From a virus: a stretch of DNA of 29,200 nt. The notes under the pieces were generated by a model. It did no database searches. It saw only the letters and a list, made by a program, of their open reading frames with translations, and was not told the DNA's origin. Where the stretch lies: positions 1 through 29,200 of IMG/VR virus record IMGVR_UViG_3300032156_000653. One strand, given 5' to 3'. Below, in pieces: positions 1-9,263 of this stretch (position 1 is the first letter of the stretch; the number at the start of each line of letters is the position of its first letter). The translations under genes and the position numbers were made by a program.

Positions 1-561
1 CTTCTCATCTATCGGATATGTGTTCTCCAACGTATCTGATTCAAACCATATTATCTGAGTAAACCCTGCCGGATAAAAGATATTTCCTATTGAACATGAA
101 TTGGAAAAGTTTAATATGAGATATTTCGTGGAATATGTTGCTGTTGGGGGATTACCTGTATCTGAACCAAAGACACAAGTCACATGGAACCAGTCAGAAA
201 CATATTCTTTGGCATTATCCATTGTTATCAATAAATAGTAAATACCTTCTGTCATATTTGCCAGAAGTGTATCACCACCATAAGCGAAATAAAAGTCTGT
301 TGCCGTTGCTGTCATCGGAATCATCGTTGGCAGTGTGAATAATGCCGTTATCGGTATCGAAGCGCCAGATAATGTTATCAATTCAACTGTATCAACAGAT
401 GCCGCTCCATCACCATTGTCTAACCACTGAAAGGAAGGAAGTCTGTGCAACGGACAGGTTATTGGTGTCGGTACAGGACTCGTAATTCCATTCTTGCCAC
501 GTTCGTAGCATTGTTTTTCTACCTTGTCATAAATCGGTAATGAAGTATAAATAGTTTTCAT
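1..561 (-). CDS. Tail-associated protein, incomplete at the window edge
   Basis: An open frame of 187 codons starts with MKTIYTSLPIYDKV and runs off the left edge without a stop, so the C-terminus is missing. The ATG overlaps the TGA of the preceding gene by four bases (ATGA, 558-561), which fixes the start and implies translational coupling. The visible part contains CYERGKNG, a CPLHRLPSFQW stretch and Thr/Ala-rich beta-like segments with repeated aromatic residues. It has no signal peptide or membrane segment. I do not recognise the family. Its place just after the tail-tip/FISUMP gene suggests a further tail, baseplate or fibre component, but that is inferred from position only. Confidence 0.75.
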   Translation of the reverse strand, partial: MKTIYTSLPIYDKVEKQCYERGKNGITSPVPTPITCPLHRLPSFQWLDNGDGAASVDTVELITLSGASIPITALFTLPTMIPMTATATDFYFAYGGDTLLANMTEGIYYLLITMDNAKEYVSDWFHVTCVFGSDTGNPPTATYSTKYLILNFSNSCSIGNIFYPAGFTQIIWFESDTLENTYPIDEK

Positions 562-3464
562 ATTACAGCATATATATAAGCATTTGTTACAATAGGAGAG
601 CCAAACATAAAATCAGGTGCGGGATCTTCACCCCGGAATATGTCTATCTCTGCACCCGTATATTCAAATTCCAGTTTGATCTCCCAACCCGGTAATATCT
701 GATGCGTGAATATAAAAGTATAATTATGCCCTGTTGTTCCCACAAGAAACGTCAGTGCCTCCCAACCACTATCCACATGAAAAGCATGAACATCATCATA
801 GATTAATTCCTTTACTCGTATATTGAAATTTCCCGGACATGGCAGGTTGAATATAAATTCAATATCCACCGTATCATCAGGTAATGTAGTTGATGATAAT
901 GATGGCATTGCCCACACTCCAAATATATCATCAGGTACTCCCGGATTGACCCCCGGTAGTGGTCCGTATATAAGTTCAAACTTAGTCTCTCCCGTAGGTG
1001 ATAGTGCCGCTGTTTTCACTTCTGCTTTTGCTCCTCCGAAATATGTCTCTCCCAACTCAGTAGTTATCACTCCTTCAGGATCAAGTTCTTCACATAGTAC
1101 TGCTGAACACTCCTGCTGTTTAACTTTTCTGGCAGAATAGAACGGCTGTAATGTGCCATTCATATAACCTTCAATCAGAACCCGCTCGAATTTAAAATAT
1201 GAATGTTGCAGGTTAGCTATCGACAAATCCATGTTAAGTTGATAATACGAATTATCAAACCGACCAAAGTCACCTCGGACAAAATAATTGCCTCCATCTT
1301 CATAGTTACAGAGAATAACAAACCCTTCATCTGCAATATCTCCTCCGTTAAGTATATATTCTATGTCTGTTGTTACTTCGATAGTCTTTGTAAGTGTATT
1401 TGATCGAACATCCTGATTCACGGCTGCCGAGTCATACCATATCGGTGTACCCACAAAGTTCACACCATCGGACTCCATGAATGAGAACTTCTCATATTTT
1501 GGCATCCGATCTTTCATGTAGGAATATTTATTTGTTGCTATACAAGATAACTGCGTTCCAAGATCAATACCTGCGGGATGAGGAAACCACGACACGTGTT
1601 CAACACGGAATGTATTTAAAGCAAGATCATAAGTCCACCTGACATTGAACATAGTATAAAATATATCCATCAACTCATTCCAACTCAGTAGTGCCGTCCG
1701 TGCCGGATCAGTAGACGTGTATCTTGTGATGTCTGATTTTTGTGCAATAGTAAGATATAACAGATGCGAGTCTTCAATAGTTATCGGATTAGGGTCATCA
1801 GTAAAGAAATCGCTCTCCACTATCACTCCCGCACCACATAGTTCTTCGGCAATCATCTCCAGAACATTATCCGATCCCAGACGACATAGCCACCTCATGC
1901 GGGTATAGTCATAATTCGTACCTTTATATACTGCTGTTACCATCCCCATTGCCGGAATGCCATCAGTATCATTGAGAAAGTTAAACTGATCATCTCCCTT
2001 GTCAATAATATCCGTATAGTCATCCAATACTGTTGGTGTTACCTCGAAAGTACATATATCAATATCCCATTTACCATCGGCAGTAGAAAAATAACCCTCC
2101 CAATATGTCTCTATTATGCCACCAAAATCTTTTGTTATTGTGAGATAGTTCCTTATATCGGGATCAAATTGTTCTATTGACCAGAACAGGTTCCAGTCAT
2201 CCCTGCGGTTACGTGTTATGCCACCATCATCAATAGCCGTACTATTCGTCCCAAAGAGAAGTGTACCATTGAATTTCCTGCGATAGAATATATTCTCCCC
2301 TTCTTTCTCTGATACTATTGTTGTACTCAGGAATTTAAGCGGGAATACTTCATAGACTAATGATGAACCTCCGGGATCAATATAAAATCTGTAAACAGGA
2401 AGATTACCATAACTCAGAGGTACGACATCGGGATAGTAGGGTGGTATAGGTGGTTGAGGAGGATCAGGAGGAACAGCGGTATAGTCCCTGACAAGACGGA
2501 CTGATTTTCCTTCTGCCTTCTCCATTGTACTAACACCAAAAAAAGCAGAAGCCCAACTTGTATTCGCAAAATATGATACCAATACATCAAATTCATCACT
2601 TGTCCATATATCATTTAATTCACGGAACGCATAAAAACTACCATTAACAGATATTCTTGCGCCTGCACCTATTGATGTAAAACCTGAACTATTATCAGCA
2701 TCCGTATTTGGAAAATCCCAATGGAATAATCCTGATTCTTTTAATTTACCGCCAGAAACAACATCACCACCGAGATATGTTGATAATGTTGCCCACTCTG
2801 TACTTGAGGGAATATGCCATCCTATTTCTTCAACACCATCCCTTTCCAGATATGCTAATTCATGCCAGTTATCTACTGCATACCAGTTATATAATGCACC
2901 GTATGGCGTTTTGCGTGTTATATTATTATCGTACCAACAATAAGCCCCATGAATATCATTTATCCATTCAGAATTATTTTCTGAAAACATCTCACACGTA
3001 ACACTAAATTTCGATGTTGACGTTGTGGTAATAAACCCGATTGCGTAATCACCATCCGATGTTATTGAAAAATTAAGATTATTTACACCTGCCGTTATTA
3101 ATTGTGAACCAGATAATATATCATCTTTATATAATGCTGCCTTCGGAAGATCACCACTAATTAATGTAAGATCAAAGTTAAAATATACAGTATCTCCATT
3201 AACCAATAAAATGTTATTTCCTTTTGCATTTGCAATAGGTCCTACAAATTCCTCTGCATTTGTTATATCTGGACCTGCTGATGTAAATATATCAAAATTA
3301 ATATTTGTCCATCCTGTAAGTAGATTATCTGTTGTATCTAATTGTTTATTCGCAATAGGTGTGCCATCAGCATAATGGGTAGTCTTGAGGTTCTCAATAA
3401 TCCATTCCTGAGTACCGATTACAACGGTAGTATAAACATTGCCATCACGGTCTTTTAATGCCAT
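558..3464 (-). CDS. Large tail-tip protein with N-terminal FISUMP domain
   Basis: A 968-residue protein. The N-terminus (about residues 4-40, DRDGNVYTTVVIGTQEW...ENLKTTHYADGTPI) and a second block (about 172-332, GAYCWYDNN, YGALYNWYAV, GWHIPSSTEWATL, GGKLKESG.HW, VRLVRD) match the Fibrobacter succinogenes major paralogous (FISUMP) domain, common in Bacteroidota surface proteins. About 120 extra residues lie between these blocks. A proline-rich linker (about 335-350, PPDPPQPPIPP) joins a roughly 600-residue C-terminal part that resembles no family I can name but sits where the distal-tail or tail-tip protein is encoded, directly after the tape measure. The ATG shares one base with the tape measure stop (TAATG). 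Likely role: virion tip, with FISUMP as a possible surface-binding module. Role inferred. Confidence 0.85.
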   Translation of the reverse strand: MALKDRDGNVYTTVVIGTQEWIIENLKTTHYADGTPIANKQLDTTDNLLTGWTNINFDIFTSAGPDITNAEEFVGPIANAKGNNILLVNGDTVYFNFDLTLISGDLPKAALYKDDILSGSQLITAGVNNLNFSITSDGDYAIGFITTTSTSKFSVTCEMFSENNSEWINDIHGAYCWYDNNITRKTPYGALYNWYAVDNWHELAYLERDGVEEIGWHIPSSTEWATLSTYLGGDVVSGGKLKESGLFHWDFPNTDADNSSGFTSIGAGARISVNGSFYAFRELNDIWTSDEFDVLVSYFANTSWASAFFGVSTMEKAEGKSVRLVRDYTAVPPDPPQPPIPPYYPDVVPLSYGNLPVYRFYIDPGGSSLVYEVFPLKFLSTTIVSEKEGENIFYRRKFNGTLLFGTNSTAIDDGGITRNRRDDWNLFWSIEQFDPDIRNYLTITKDFGGIIETYWEGYFSTADGKWDIDICTFEVTPTVLDDYTDIIDKGDDQFNFLNDTDGIPAMGMVTAVYKGTNYDYTRMRWLCRLGSDNVLEMIAEELCGAGVIVESDFFTDDPNPITIEDSHLLYLTIAQKSDITRYTSTDPARTALLSWNELMDIFYTMFNVRWTYDLALNTFRVEHVSWFPHPAGIDLGTQLSCIATNKYSYMKDRMPKYEKFSFMESDGVNFVGTPIWYDSAAVNQDVRSNTLTKTIEVTTDIEYILNGGDIADEGFVILCNYEDGGNYFVRGDFGRFDNSYYQLNMDLSIANLQHSYFKFERVLIEGYMNGTLQPFYSARKVKQQECSAVLCEELDPEGVITTELGETYFGGAKAEVKTAALSPTGETKFELIYGPLPGVNPGVPDDIFGVWAMPSLSSTTLPDDTVDIEFIFNLPCPGNFNIRVKELIYDDVHAFHVDSGWEALTFLVGTTGHNYTFIFTHQILPGWEIKLEFEYTGAEIDIFRGEDPAPDFMFGSPIVTNAYIYAVI

Positions 3465-5851
3465 TACCTATGTATTACTCTCATATTATGTCCTTTGCGA
3501 ATCACTCTCATATTACCAAAATCCTGAACCGACTCACCTGATAATTTCTCATTTAACTTCCTCTGTTCCATGACTACCTGGTCGAGTCTTGAGTTAGGGC
3601 CGGAATTTTCCACCAGGACACTATTACTTATCTTATTCACCGGAGTTATAACAGGTAGTTCTCCTCTGTTGAATGATGATACCATATGATGAAATACCTT
3701 ACCATATTTCTCAGTGGCCGGTGCAGATAATACTCCCCATGCTTCGCCACGTTCCACCTCGACATGATTAAGAAATTTCTCCCCCCCCTGCGAGTGTTTA
3801 CGTCCAGTCACAATCCCTTTATCTGTTCCCGATCCTCCTTTAGCCAATCCAACTGTATCATCAACCTGTGACTTGACTGTTATAAATGCAGCAAGCAATA
3901 AGGCCACTAATGGAATAGCCAGGTATATGGGATAATCCTCAAATATCTTTGCTGCGGCAGTAATCAACGAACTGGCTTGAATTATTGTATCAATATCCTG
4001 TTTCTGTTTTGCTGCCTGACGTTCCTGTTCTATTGCTTTATCCCGTAGTTCCTTAAGTCGTGCTACTTCTTTTTGTTTATTAGCCACGTTAGCGGCATAA
4101 CCGGCCTTATACAGATCAACTTCAGTATCCAGTTCCCGTTGTGCTTCGGCTATCCTGTCATCAAGTAATTCCCTGTTACGTTGTGCATCTTCATATTTCT
4201 TTGTATATATCTCATCTAATGTATTAATGATGAAGTCTTTTGCTTCTATCAATGCTTCTTTCTGTTGCTGACCCTCCTCTGTGTTAGTATCAATACCAAA
4301 TAAGTCCCAGATAGAAAACTCCTCTTCCGATTTGGTCTTACCCAATTTCTTCTCAGCTTCTGATAATGTTGATTTCTGTAAACCTTCTAATTCGGGTAGT
4401 CCTTTTAATAATGCTTCGGATATTTTTTTCTTATCTGCATCACTTATAGTTATATTATTTGCTTCTTTTACTAATGACTTGTAATAGGCTTCCCATAAAT
4501 TCTTAGCCATAGTATCAAGCATCTGTTCTTCTTCCCATCCTAATCTGTTAAGTTCCTTGAGTTGTTCACGTATTAACCTTAATTTCTCTATACCATAATC
4601 CCTCAGTGCTTGTAATTTTTCAACTCCGGTTAATGATTCTAATTCTGATTTATCAAATTCTTCCCTGAGTTTCTGTGCTGACTCATCCCCTTTCTTTCGT
4701 TCTTCTGCTAACTTCCTTGCCGCATCTGCTTTCTCCTTTGCGATAACAGCATCAGTTCTTGAACTTACACGTAAATTAATAGCATTTTGTTTCGCTACCT
4801 CAATCTCTTTAAAATCAGTTACTATTTTGTCTTTTTGTATATCAAGTATATTATTGAGCCCTTTAGCAAGTTCTCCATAAGCAACGGCCTCACTACCTAA
4901 AGCATCTATTTTCAACATGATAGTTTTCATTTCAGGATCATCCGCAGGGTTTAAATAACCACCGCCTGTCTCTTGCAGTATATAATCTCTTTGTTTTAAT
5001 AATTCATTATATTTCTTGCCTATCTCAATCTGTCTTATCAACATTGGTTCCTGTTGTATATATCGCTCAATAGTTGTTCGATCCTGTTTAGACTTAAACT
5101 CTGCATTCCGCATATCATTATTTAATCTTATCTCTGCTAATTTCAATTCATCTGCCGCAGATCGCTTAACAATTTCTTCTGCTTCTTTTCCATATTCAAT
5201 TCTCTGTGCAGTAGTTTTATTCGCATCATTTTGCAATTCACGTAATTTTTTAAGTTCAGTAGCACTCCTCGATAAACTCAGTTGTAATGCTCGTTCGGAA
5301 TCCTCAATATTTTGATTGGTTTCTGCATATCGTTGTCCTTCTTTGACTGCATCTTGAATATTTTTAAAAAAATCCTTAAAGTCATTATTGGCTATTGCTC
5401 TGGCCATAGAAGCAAATCCCTCTTTCCATCCATTAAGAGTTGCTGCAAATTTATCACTCAACGAATCAGTAGATGCTATGACATCCCTAAATAATTTTAC
5501 AGCCGCTGTGACAGTCATAAATCCTAATGCCCAGTTTTTTGCAGCAGCCATCATTTTATTACCTTTTCCTGTCATCTGTTCTTCTGCTTTACCTGCATTC
5601 TCATAAGCCTCTAATCTTTTTTTCGATGCCTCAATATCTTTATTATACCAAGCAAGATTCTCTGCACTGGTTTTTCGTTTCCATTCTTGAAGTTTTTTCA
5701 ACACAGCTTCCTCTTTTTCAATGATACCAATAGCCTTACTTGATCCTGCCTTTACTTCATCATACATCTTCTGTGTCTGCGCTTGATTCTCCTTCATTGC
5801 TTGTATAAACTTCCTATTGTCTGCTACAATAGTTAATGTCACTTCAGCCAT
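3464..5851 (-). CDS. Tape measure protein
   Basis: A 795-residue protein whose length, position after the frameshifted tail chaperone pair and composition all fit a tail tape measure protein, which sets tail length and is threaded through the tail tube. Long Lys/Glu/Ala-rich coiled-coil stretches cover about residues 10-110, 180-250, 350-420 and 560-640. A strongly hydrophobic segment follows near residues 650-670 (YPIYLAIPLVALLLAAFITV), typical of tape measure proteins that contact the host membrane. The C-terminus has a glycine-rich patch (GLAKGGSGTDKGIVTGRKHSQGG), also common in this class. The start overlaps the stop of the chaperone extension by eight bases. At 795 residues it would predict a tail of roughly 120 nm by the usual length rule (estimate only). 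Confidence 0.9.
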   Translation of the reverse strand: MAEVTLTIVADNRKFIQAMKENQAQTQKMYDEVKAGSSKAIGIIEKEEAVLKKLQEWKRKTSAENLAWYNKDIEASKKRLEAYENAGKAEEQMTGKGNKMMAAAKNWALGFMTVTAAVKLFRDVIASTDSLSDKFAATLNGWKEGFASMARAIANNDFKDFFKNIQDAVKEGQRYAETNQNIEDSERALQLSLSRSATELKKLRELQNDANKTTAQRIEYGKEAEEIVKRSAADELKLAEIRLNNDMRNAEFKSKQDRTTIERYIQQEPMLIRQIEIGKKYNELLKQRDYILQETGGGYLNPADDPEMKTIMLKIDALGSEAVAYGELAKGLNNILDIQKDKIVTDFKEIEVAKQNAINLRVSSRTDAVIAKEKADAARKLAEERKKGDESAQKLREEFDKSELESLTGVEKLQALRDYGIEKLRLIREQLKELNRLGWEEEQMLDTMAKNLWEAYYKSLVKEANNITISDADKKKISEALLKGLPELEGLQKSTLSEAEKKLGKTKSEEEFSIWDLFGIDTNTEEGQQQKEALIEAKDFIINTLDEIYTKKYEDAQRNRELLDDRIAEAQRELDTEVDLYKAGYAANVANKQKEVARLKELRDKAIEQERQAAKQKQDIDTIIQASSLITAAAKIFEDYPIYLAIPLVALLLAAFITVKSQVDDTVGLAKGGSGTDKGIVTGRKHSQGGEKFLNHVEVERGEAWGVLSAPATEKYGKVFHHMVSSFNRGELPVITPVNKISNSVLVENSGPNSRLDQVVMEQRKLNEKLSGESVQDFGNMRVIRKGHNMRVIHR

Positions 5852-6481
5852 TTTTCTTACTTTTATTATTCACGTAATCAAAAAAATCAAATATATCAAA
5901 CCGCTTCAACTCATTCATCTCACTAGCCTTACCATCACAAATGGCATAAATCAATTCATTCCAGTATTTATCCAAATCCTCCAGTTCCTTCTTTATCATC
6001 ACTGTTCGTCTTTTCCCGGTTCCTTTGAAGTATTTTGGGAAACCATTTTGTAAGCGGGAATCCAGCCTGGTACTAAATTCACCGCCAACTGAAAAAAAGG
6101 GGTCACCGACAATTCCTTTCCCCAACACTCAATCTTCTCTCTCATCTTCCCCTCATCATAAACTGTCGGATCTTCCCCCTCTTCATCAATAAACAATGCA
6201 CATAACCGTAATGCCGGATCGTCTTTGTCGTCCAGACTGACTATCCCATACATTATGTTATGTAATATTACCGCTGCCTCACCTAACTTGGTAGCATTTA
6301 GCATATCCCATGCCTCACGTATGCGCTTGAATGTATCATGGAACGTAGCAGAATAACCAAACTCTAAGTTCAACTTTTGCAATTCCCTGTATCTGGCAAA
6401 TGAAAGCGAGTCCTTGACATAAAACTTACGTCCGCCACATTCGAAATGCTTCTTTTCAAAATTTATTGATCGTAATTCCAT
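5844..6481 (-). CDS. Frameshifted tail assembly chaperone fusion (gpG-T type)
   Basis: The 160-residue upstream frame and an overlapping -1 frame that continues to 5844 form the arrangement of lambda gpG/gpGT. Near the end of the first frame, the codons CCG GGA AAA carry the heptamer G GGA AAA (plus-strand 6011-6017), nearly the same as the lambda slip site G GGA AAG. A -1 slip there continues as RRTVMIKKELEDL and gives a fusion of about 212 residues (157 + 55). The extension is charged and probably helical. It ends eight bases inside the tape measure gene. In this family the short form and rare fusion chaperone the tape measure during tail assembly. The slip site is seen; its use is inferred. 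Confidence 0.75.
5999..6481 (-). CDS. Tail assembly chaperone, gpG-like short form
   Basis: A 160-residue protein starting MELRSINFEKKHFE. It precedes the tape measure gene and shares its 3' end with a -1 frame extension, which is the hallmark of tail assembly chaperones. It is soluble, with mixed helical segments (for example SFARYRELQKLNLEFGYSATFHDTF and ATKLGEAAVILHNIMYGIV) and an acidic centre (SLDDKDDPALRL, FIDEEGEDPT). The reading frame ends KEPGKDEQ just after the slip site. The start overlaps the stop of the membrane protein gene upstream by 19 bases. The sequence itself is not a clear match to a named family, so the call rests on position and the frameshift architecture. Confidence 0.75.
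   Translation of the reverse strand: MELRSINFEKKHFECGGRKFYVKDSLSFARYRELQKLNLEFGYSATFHDTFKRIREAWDMLNATKLGEAAVILHNIMYGIVSLDDKDDPALRLCALFIDEEGEDPTVYDEGKMREKIECWGKELSVTPFFQLAVNLVPGWIPAYKMVSQNTSKEPGKDEQ
6011..6017 (-). promoter_or_regulatory. Programmed -1 ribosomal slip site G GGA AAA
   Basis: Plus-strand TTTTCCC reads GGGAAAA on the coding strand, in the X XXY YYZ phase relative to the chaperone frame (CCG GGA AAA). A -1 slip enters the open frame to 5844. A second heptamer in the same phase, T TTT TTT (codons CCT TTT TTT, around 6102-6109), lies about 95 bases upstream and would enter the same frame. The G GGA AAA site is preferred because it is close to the zero-frame stop and to the lambda precedent. 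Confidence 0.7.
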
Positions 6482-6738
6482 ATTCTTTCGTAAATTGAAA
6501 CTAAGAAAACTGAGAGAGAGACGAAAAATAAAAGATCAATTATGTTGAATGGTTTTGTAATTACAAAGTACCACAGTGATACCTGACCTGTAAAACAATA
6601 TGAACATGATCCCAGAGGTTTGGCAATCCACTCCGGTAATTTATTAATCACTTTCTGGTATGGTGCGAATATCATCCCCGGTTCACCAAGAGCCGTGAAC
6701 ATAAATGCAATAAGTGATATTTTGAATATCTCAAACAT
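6463..6738 (-). CDS. Small membrane protein in tail operon
   Basis: A 91-residue protein from MFEIFKISLIAFMF. An upstream in-frame ATG at 6771 exists, but it would overlap the previous gene by 41 bases; the ATG at 6738 overlaps by only eight and begins at the hydrophobic segment. Two hydrophobic segments, at the N-terminus (IFKISLIAFMFTAL) and near the C-terminus (IIDLLFFVSLSVFLVSIY), flank a region with LPEWIAKPLGSCSYCFTGQVSLWYF. That region holds a C-x-x-C pair next to aromatic residues. I do not know the family name. It may be a membrane-inserted phage protein of unknown role. Its place between tail genes is unusual for a host-membrane protein. Confidence 0.7.
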   Translation of the reverse strand: MFEIFKISLIAFMFTALGEPGMIFAPYQKVINKLPEWIAKPLGSCSYCFTGQVSLWYFVITKPFNIIDLLFFVSLSVFLVSIYERIWNYDQ

Positions 6739-6976
6739 CGAATGGTATATTAAAACTAAGTCCTGTCTCAACTATCGCTGTCAGACGGTGACGACCATCG
6801 AGTAATATCCCCTGTTTATAAATTATTGGCATCCCTTTCCCATCTTTCCATTTTCCTGATAACATCATGTCTTTATATCTTTCAATTTTTCTTCTTACCG
6901 TAATATTCCCTGGTCTGCCATGCGTAAGTAATTCTTCCGCTATCTCAGGAGTAAATAATTTAAGTACAGGCTTCAT
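6731..6976 (-). CDS. Small ParB/DGRHR-like protein
   Basis: An 81-residue protein taken from MKPVLKLFTPEIAEELL; the longest frame starts at 7039 but would overlap the preceding gene by 80 bases, whereas the ATG at 6976 overlaps by 17. The order of features (TPEIAEELL, R.KIERYKDMMLSGKW, IIYKQGILLDGRHRLTAIVETG) matches small phage proteins that resemble the N-terminal ParB/Srx-like nuclease fold, with the LDGRHRL motif near residue 60. Known relatives are often annotated only as hypothetical. The role here is unknown, and its placement inside the tail operon gives no strong clue. Confidence 0.7.
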   Translation of the reverse strand: MKPVLKLFTPEIAEELLTHGRPGNITVRRKIERYKDMMLSGKWKDGKGMPIIYKQGILLDGRHRLTAIVETGLSFNIPFDV

Positions 6977-7574
6977 AAACATCAGTACTACGTAAACATA
7001 TAGCGAATGTCGTCTGTATATCCAAAGCGAAATAATCATACGGAGCCATCAGGTATTGTGAGTGTTTCTCATCATATGTATATGCTGAGAAGATCGAGTT
7101 GCTTCGTACTGCTTGACTAATCACCTCGGAATAAACATGATCGAACGGAAAATGATTCTCCGGGAATTCCGGCATGGCACGTATCAATTCAGCTACTATG
7201 TGAGCTGCATATGTGCATGGTGATTCTGACTTGCAATAACCCGACTCTGTCAGCTTCTCAATATTGATCCAGCAGACCAGACGAAGATTTGAAGTGTAAT
7301 ATTTCCAATGACTCTCCGAACGGACAAAAGACACACCATTATCTTCGAAGTAAATAACAGTCTTATACTCAGAGTTAGGCATAAGGTCATTATACGCTCC
7401 CTCTTTGCAGTCATCAGCCGTTACACAACACGCAATAGGAAATGACTTCTGCACCAGGTTGCCGTCTGACCCTTTGATGTCAAAATATGTCACTGCGGTC
7501 AGTCCTGCAATCTTATCTACAAAGTCCAATCCATCAATATGTTCTTTTATTATGTTCGCTATTGCCTGATTCAT
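6960..7574 (-). CDS. Probable tail terminator or minor tail protein
   Basis: A 204-residue soluble protein beginning MNQAIANIIKEHIDGLDFV. It has no signal peptide, membrane segment or catalytic motif that I recognise. Six or more cysteines are present (ACCVTADDCKEG, SGYCKSESPCTYAAH). It follows a gene that resembles tail-completion proteins and precedes the chaperone/tape measure block, the slot where the tail terminator and major tail tube proteins usually lie. The start overlaps the previous stop by four bases (ATGA). Function is assigned by position only, and it could equally be another neck or tail protein. Confidence 0.65.
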   Translation of the reverse strand: MNQAIANIIKEHIDGLDFVDKIAGLTAVTYFDIKGSDGNLVQKSFPIACCVTADDCKEGAYNDLMPNSEYKTVIYFEDNGVSFVRSESHWKYYTSNLRLVCWINIEKLTESGYCKSESPCTYAAHIVAELIRAMPEFPENHFPFDHVYSEVISQAVRSNSIFSAYTYDEKHSQYLMAPYDYFALDIQTTFAICLRSTDVYEACT

Positions 7575-8185
7575 AATCCGTTTTCTTTAAATATCTGAAG
7601 TACCTGAAGATTATATCTCCGCATCAGGTCATCCTGTTCTGTCTTGGATAAGTCAAGTATATCACCTCGGCGTTTTGTATTGCCTTCAAGTTTCTTCTTT
7701 TCAATATCCTGTTTTGCCCCTATAATCGCAATGCCTCTTATATGGTCTGCTTTTGTACTTAATAGATCAGATGCTTTAGGCTTTTCGCTCATAATATTAT
7801 TCCACATACTATTTGTCACCGAAAAGTTAACAAGATCACCCTTCCCTTTCCCAAGTTGTAACTCTCTCCATTTTTTGTAACCACCCTCTAATACTGCAAG
7901 ATGGTGTCCGTTTATTGTTTTCCATTTATACCCTGATCTCTTTTCTTTGGTATTCAATAATGCTTTACAAACTTCTTGTTTAAATGACTTACAACCAATA
8001 TACATAGGTTTAGTCGAATATGGAGCATATTTCTGACCATGAGCATCTATTCCTGTTTCCTGGATTCTTCCTCTTAATAAAGTAAATGCTTCGATGGCAA
8101 GTTGTTCCATGATAACCCCATTTTGATTACCTGCTATCCCTAAAATAACTTTATCATATTTTTTATCCAATTCCGGGAAAGTCAT
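7571..8185 (-). CDS. Putative tail completion / virion morphogenesis protein
   Basis: A 204-residue protein starting MTFPELDKKYDKVI. The longest frame begins at 8236, but the ATG at 8185 forms an exact ATGA overlap with the stop of the gene before it and is preferred. Sequence order IAGNQNGVIMEQLAIEAFTLLRGRIQETG, then a basic middle and RGDILDLS.TE.DDLMRRY near the C-terminus, is reminiscent of phage virion morphogenesis / tail completion proteins (Mu gpG or HK97 gp10 type), which join head and tail. The resemblance is weak. Position between capsid and tail genes supports a neck role. Confidence 0.65.
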   Translation of the reverse strand: MTFPELDKKYDKVILGIAGNQNGVIMEQLAIEAFTLLRGRIQETGIDAHGQKYAPYSTKPMYIGCKSFKQEVCKALLNTKEKRSGYKWKTINGHHLAVLEGGYKKWRELQLGKGKGDLVNFSVTNSMWNNIMSEKPKASDLLSTKADHIRGIAIIGAKQDIEKKKLEGNTKRRGDILDLSKTEQDDLMRRYNLQVLQIFKENGL

Positions 8186-9255
8186 AACATCTGTGATTGA
8201 CGGTGATAACCAAAGGGAGAACGACACTTGAGACATTCATTCCTGTTAAGTTCAATATTCTCAGCAATAAACTCAATCATCACCTTATATCTCTCCTCAT
8301 AATAGATCATATTAGCCGTCAGACCATCCACACCGAGAAGGGTATAACGACTGACCTCTTCGGAATCCATGATATATGCCGAGAGAAACGATCCGGCTTT
8401 ATAGACCAATGCCCATGCAATAGCAGAGTCAACAGGATCACTTGACCAATCCGAGTGATCGTCACAAAGCATACCAAGAACATCACAACCGAAGTCACCA
8501 TGCAGGATCAGTCCCCGTGCATCACGTGTAGTACCCCAATCGTCACGTTCAGACAGAGTATCTCCTGAGATGCCTCCTATCATTGCCCATTCAGTCCACT
8601 TGTCCCTGGAAGCCTTAAAACAAGGATTATCAATATTGAAACACCAGCGGAAACCCCCGCAGTTACAAGTCAGTTTATTATTATAAGGCAGTCCGATAGT
8701 CTGGTAAAGAAAATACAGATTTCCTTTGAGACTGTATTGTGTGGCTGTAACAGCATTGAACTTTGGTCTCCCGGCAAGTGATGTGAGATGAAAATGATCT
8801 ATGGCACTGGCTCCGTCCTCATCATCGTCACCCGTGTAAACTTCCAGATCAATGCCATTACCATCATCAATGATGACTGTCACGCCTCTCAAGGTAAATG
8901 ACCCACCGATAATATCGGAATACATACGCAACCCGTGATAATCGGCATCAGAGAGTTTGGAAGTAAATGTCTTACCACCTATATCGCCGTTAAATTTTGA
9001 ACGTGCAGGCTCTTTAGTCTTTAGTATCTCTCTCAGAACATCAACTTTAAAGGCATTGATAGCATTTTCACGTGCAGCATACATCTTTTCCAGTAATGTA
9101 GTATTGCCACCCGTGGAATTCAGTATTCGCAGTGCCATGCCTTGCAACTCATCAACAAAAAGACCGGACTTTGATACATAAGCATCCGTGCCGGTGCATA
9201 AATCTGCCTTACGGGAAATCCCTACTACATCATCTAAACAACTGAATATACTCAT
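8182..9255 (-). CDS. Virion structural protein, function unknown
   Basis: A 357-residue protein starting MSIFSCLDDVVGISRKADLC, first gene after the terminator behind the capsid gene. It contains an acidic middle (VYTGDDDEDGASAIDHFHL), a tryptophan/cysteine-rich part (LTCNCGGFRWCFN, DKWTEWAMIGG) and a C-terminal pair of cysteines (NRNECLKCRSPFGY). The Cys pairs could bind a metal, which I infer from spacing only. No signal peptide or membrane segment is present. The location between capsid and neck genes fits a head-tail connector or head decoration protein, but I do not recognise a family. Confidence 0.75.
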   Translation of the reverse strand: MSIFSCLDDVVGISRKADLCTGTDAYVSKSGLFVDELQGMALRILNSTGGNTTLLEKMYAARENAINAFKVDVLREILKTKEPARSKFNGDIGGKTFTSKLSDADYHGLRMYSDIIGGSFTLRGVTVIIDDGNGIDLEVYTGDDDEDGASAIDHFHLTSLAGRPKFNAVTATQYSLKGNLYFLYQTIGLPYNNKLTCNCGGFRWCFNIDNPCFKASRDKWTEWAMIGGISGDTLSERDDWGTTRDARGLILHGDFGCDVLGMLCDDHSDWSSDPVDSAIAWALVYKAGSFLSAYIMDSEEVSRYTLLGVDGLTANMIYYEERYKVMIEFIAENIELNRNECLKCRSPFGYHRQSQML

Positions 9256-9263
9256 CTCTTTAA

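Noticed and set aside
8186-8236. Upstream extension of the tail completion protein
   Set aside because: The ATG at 8185 forms an exact ATGA overlap with the previous stop, as in many junctions of this genome.
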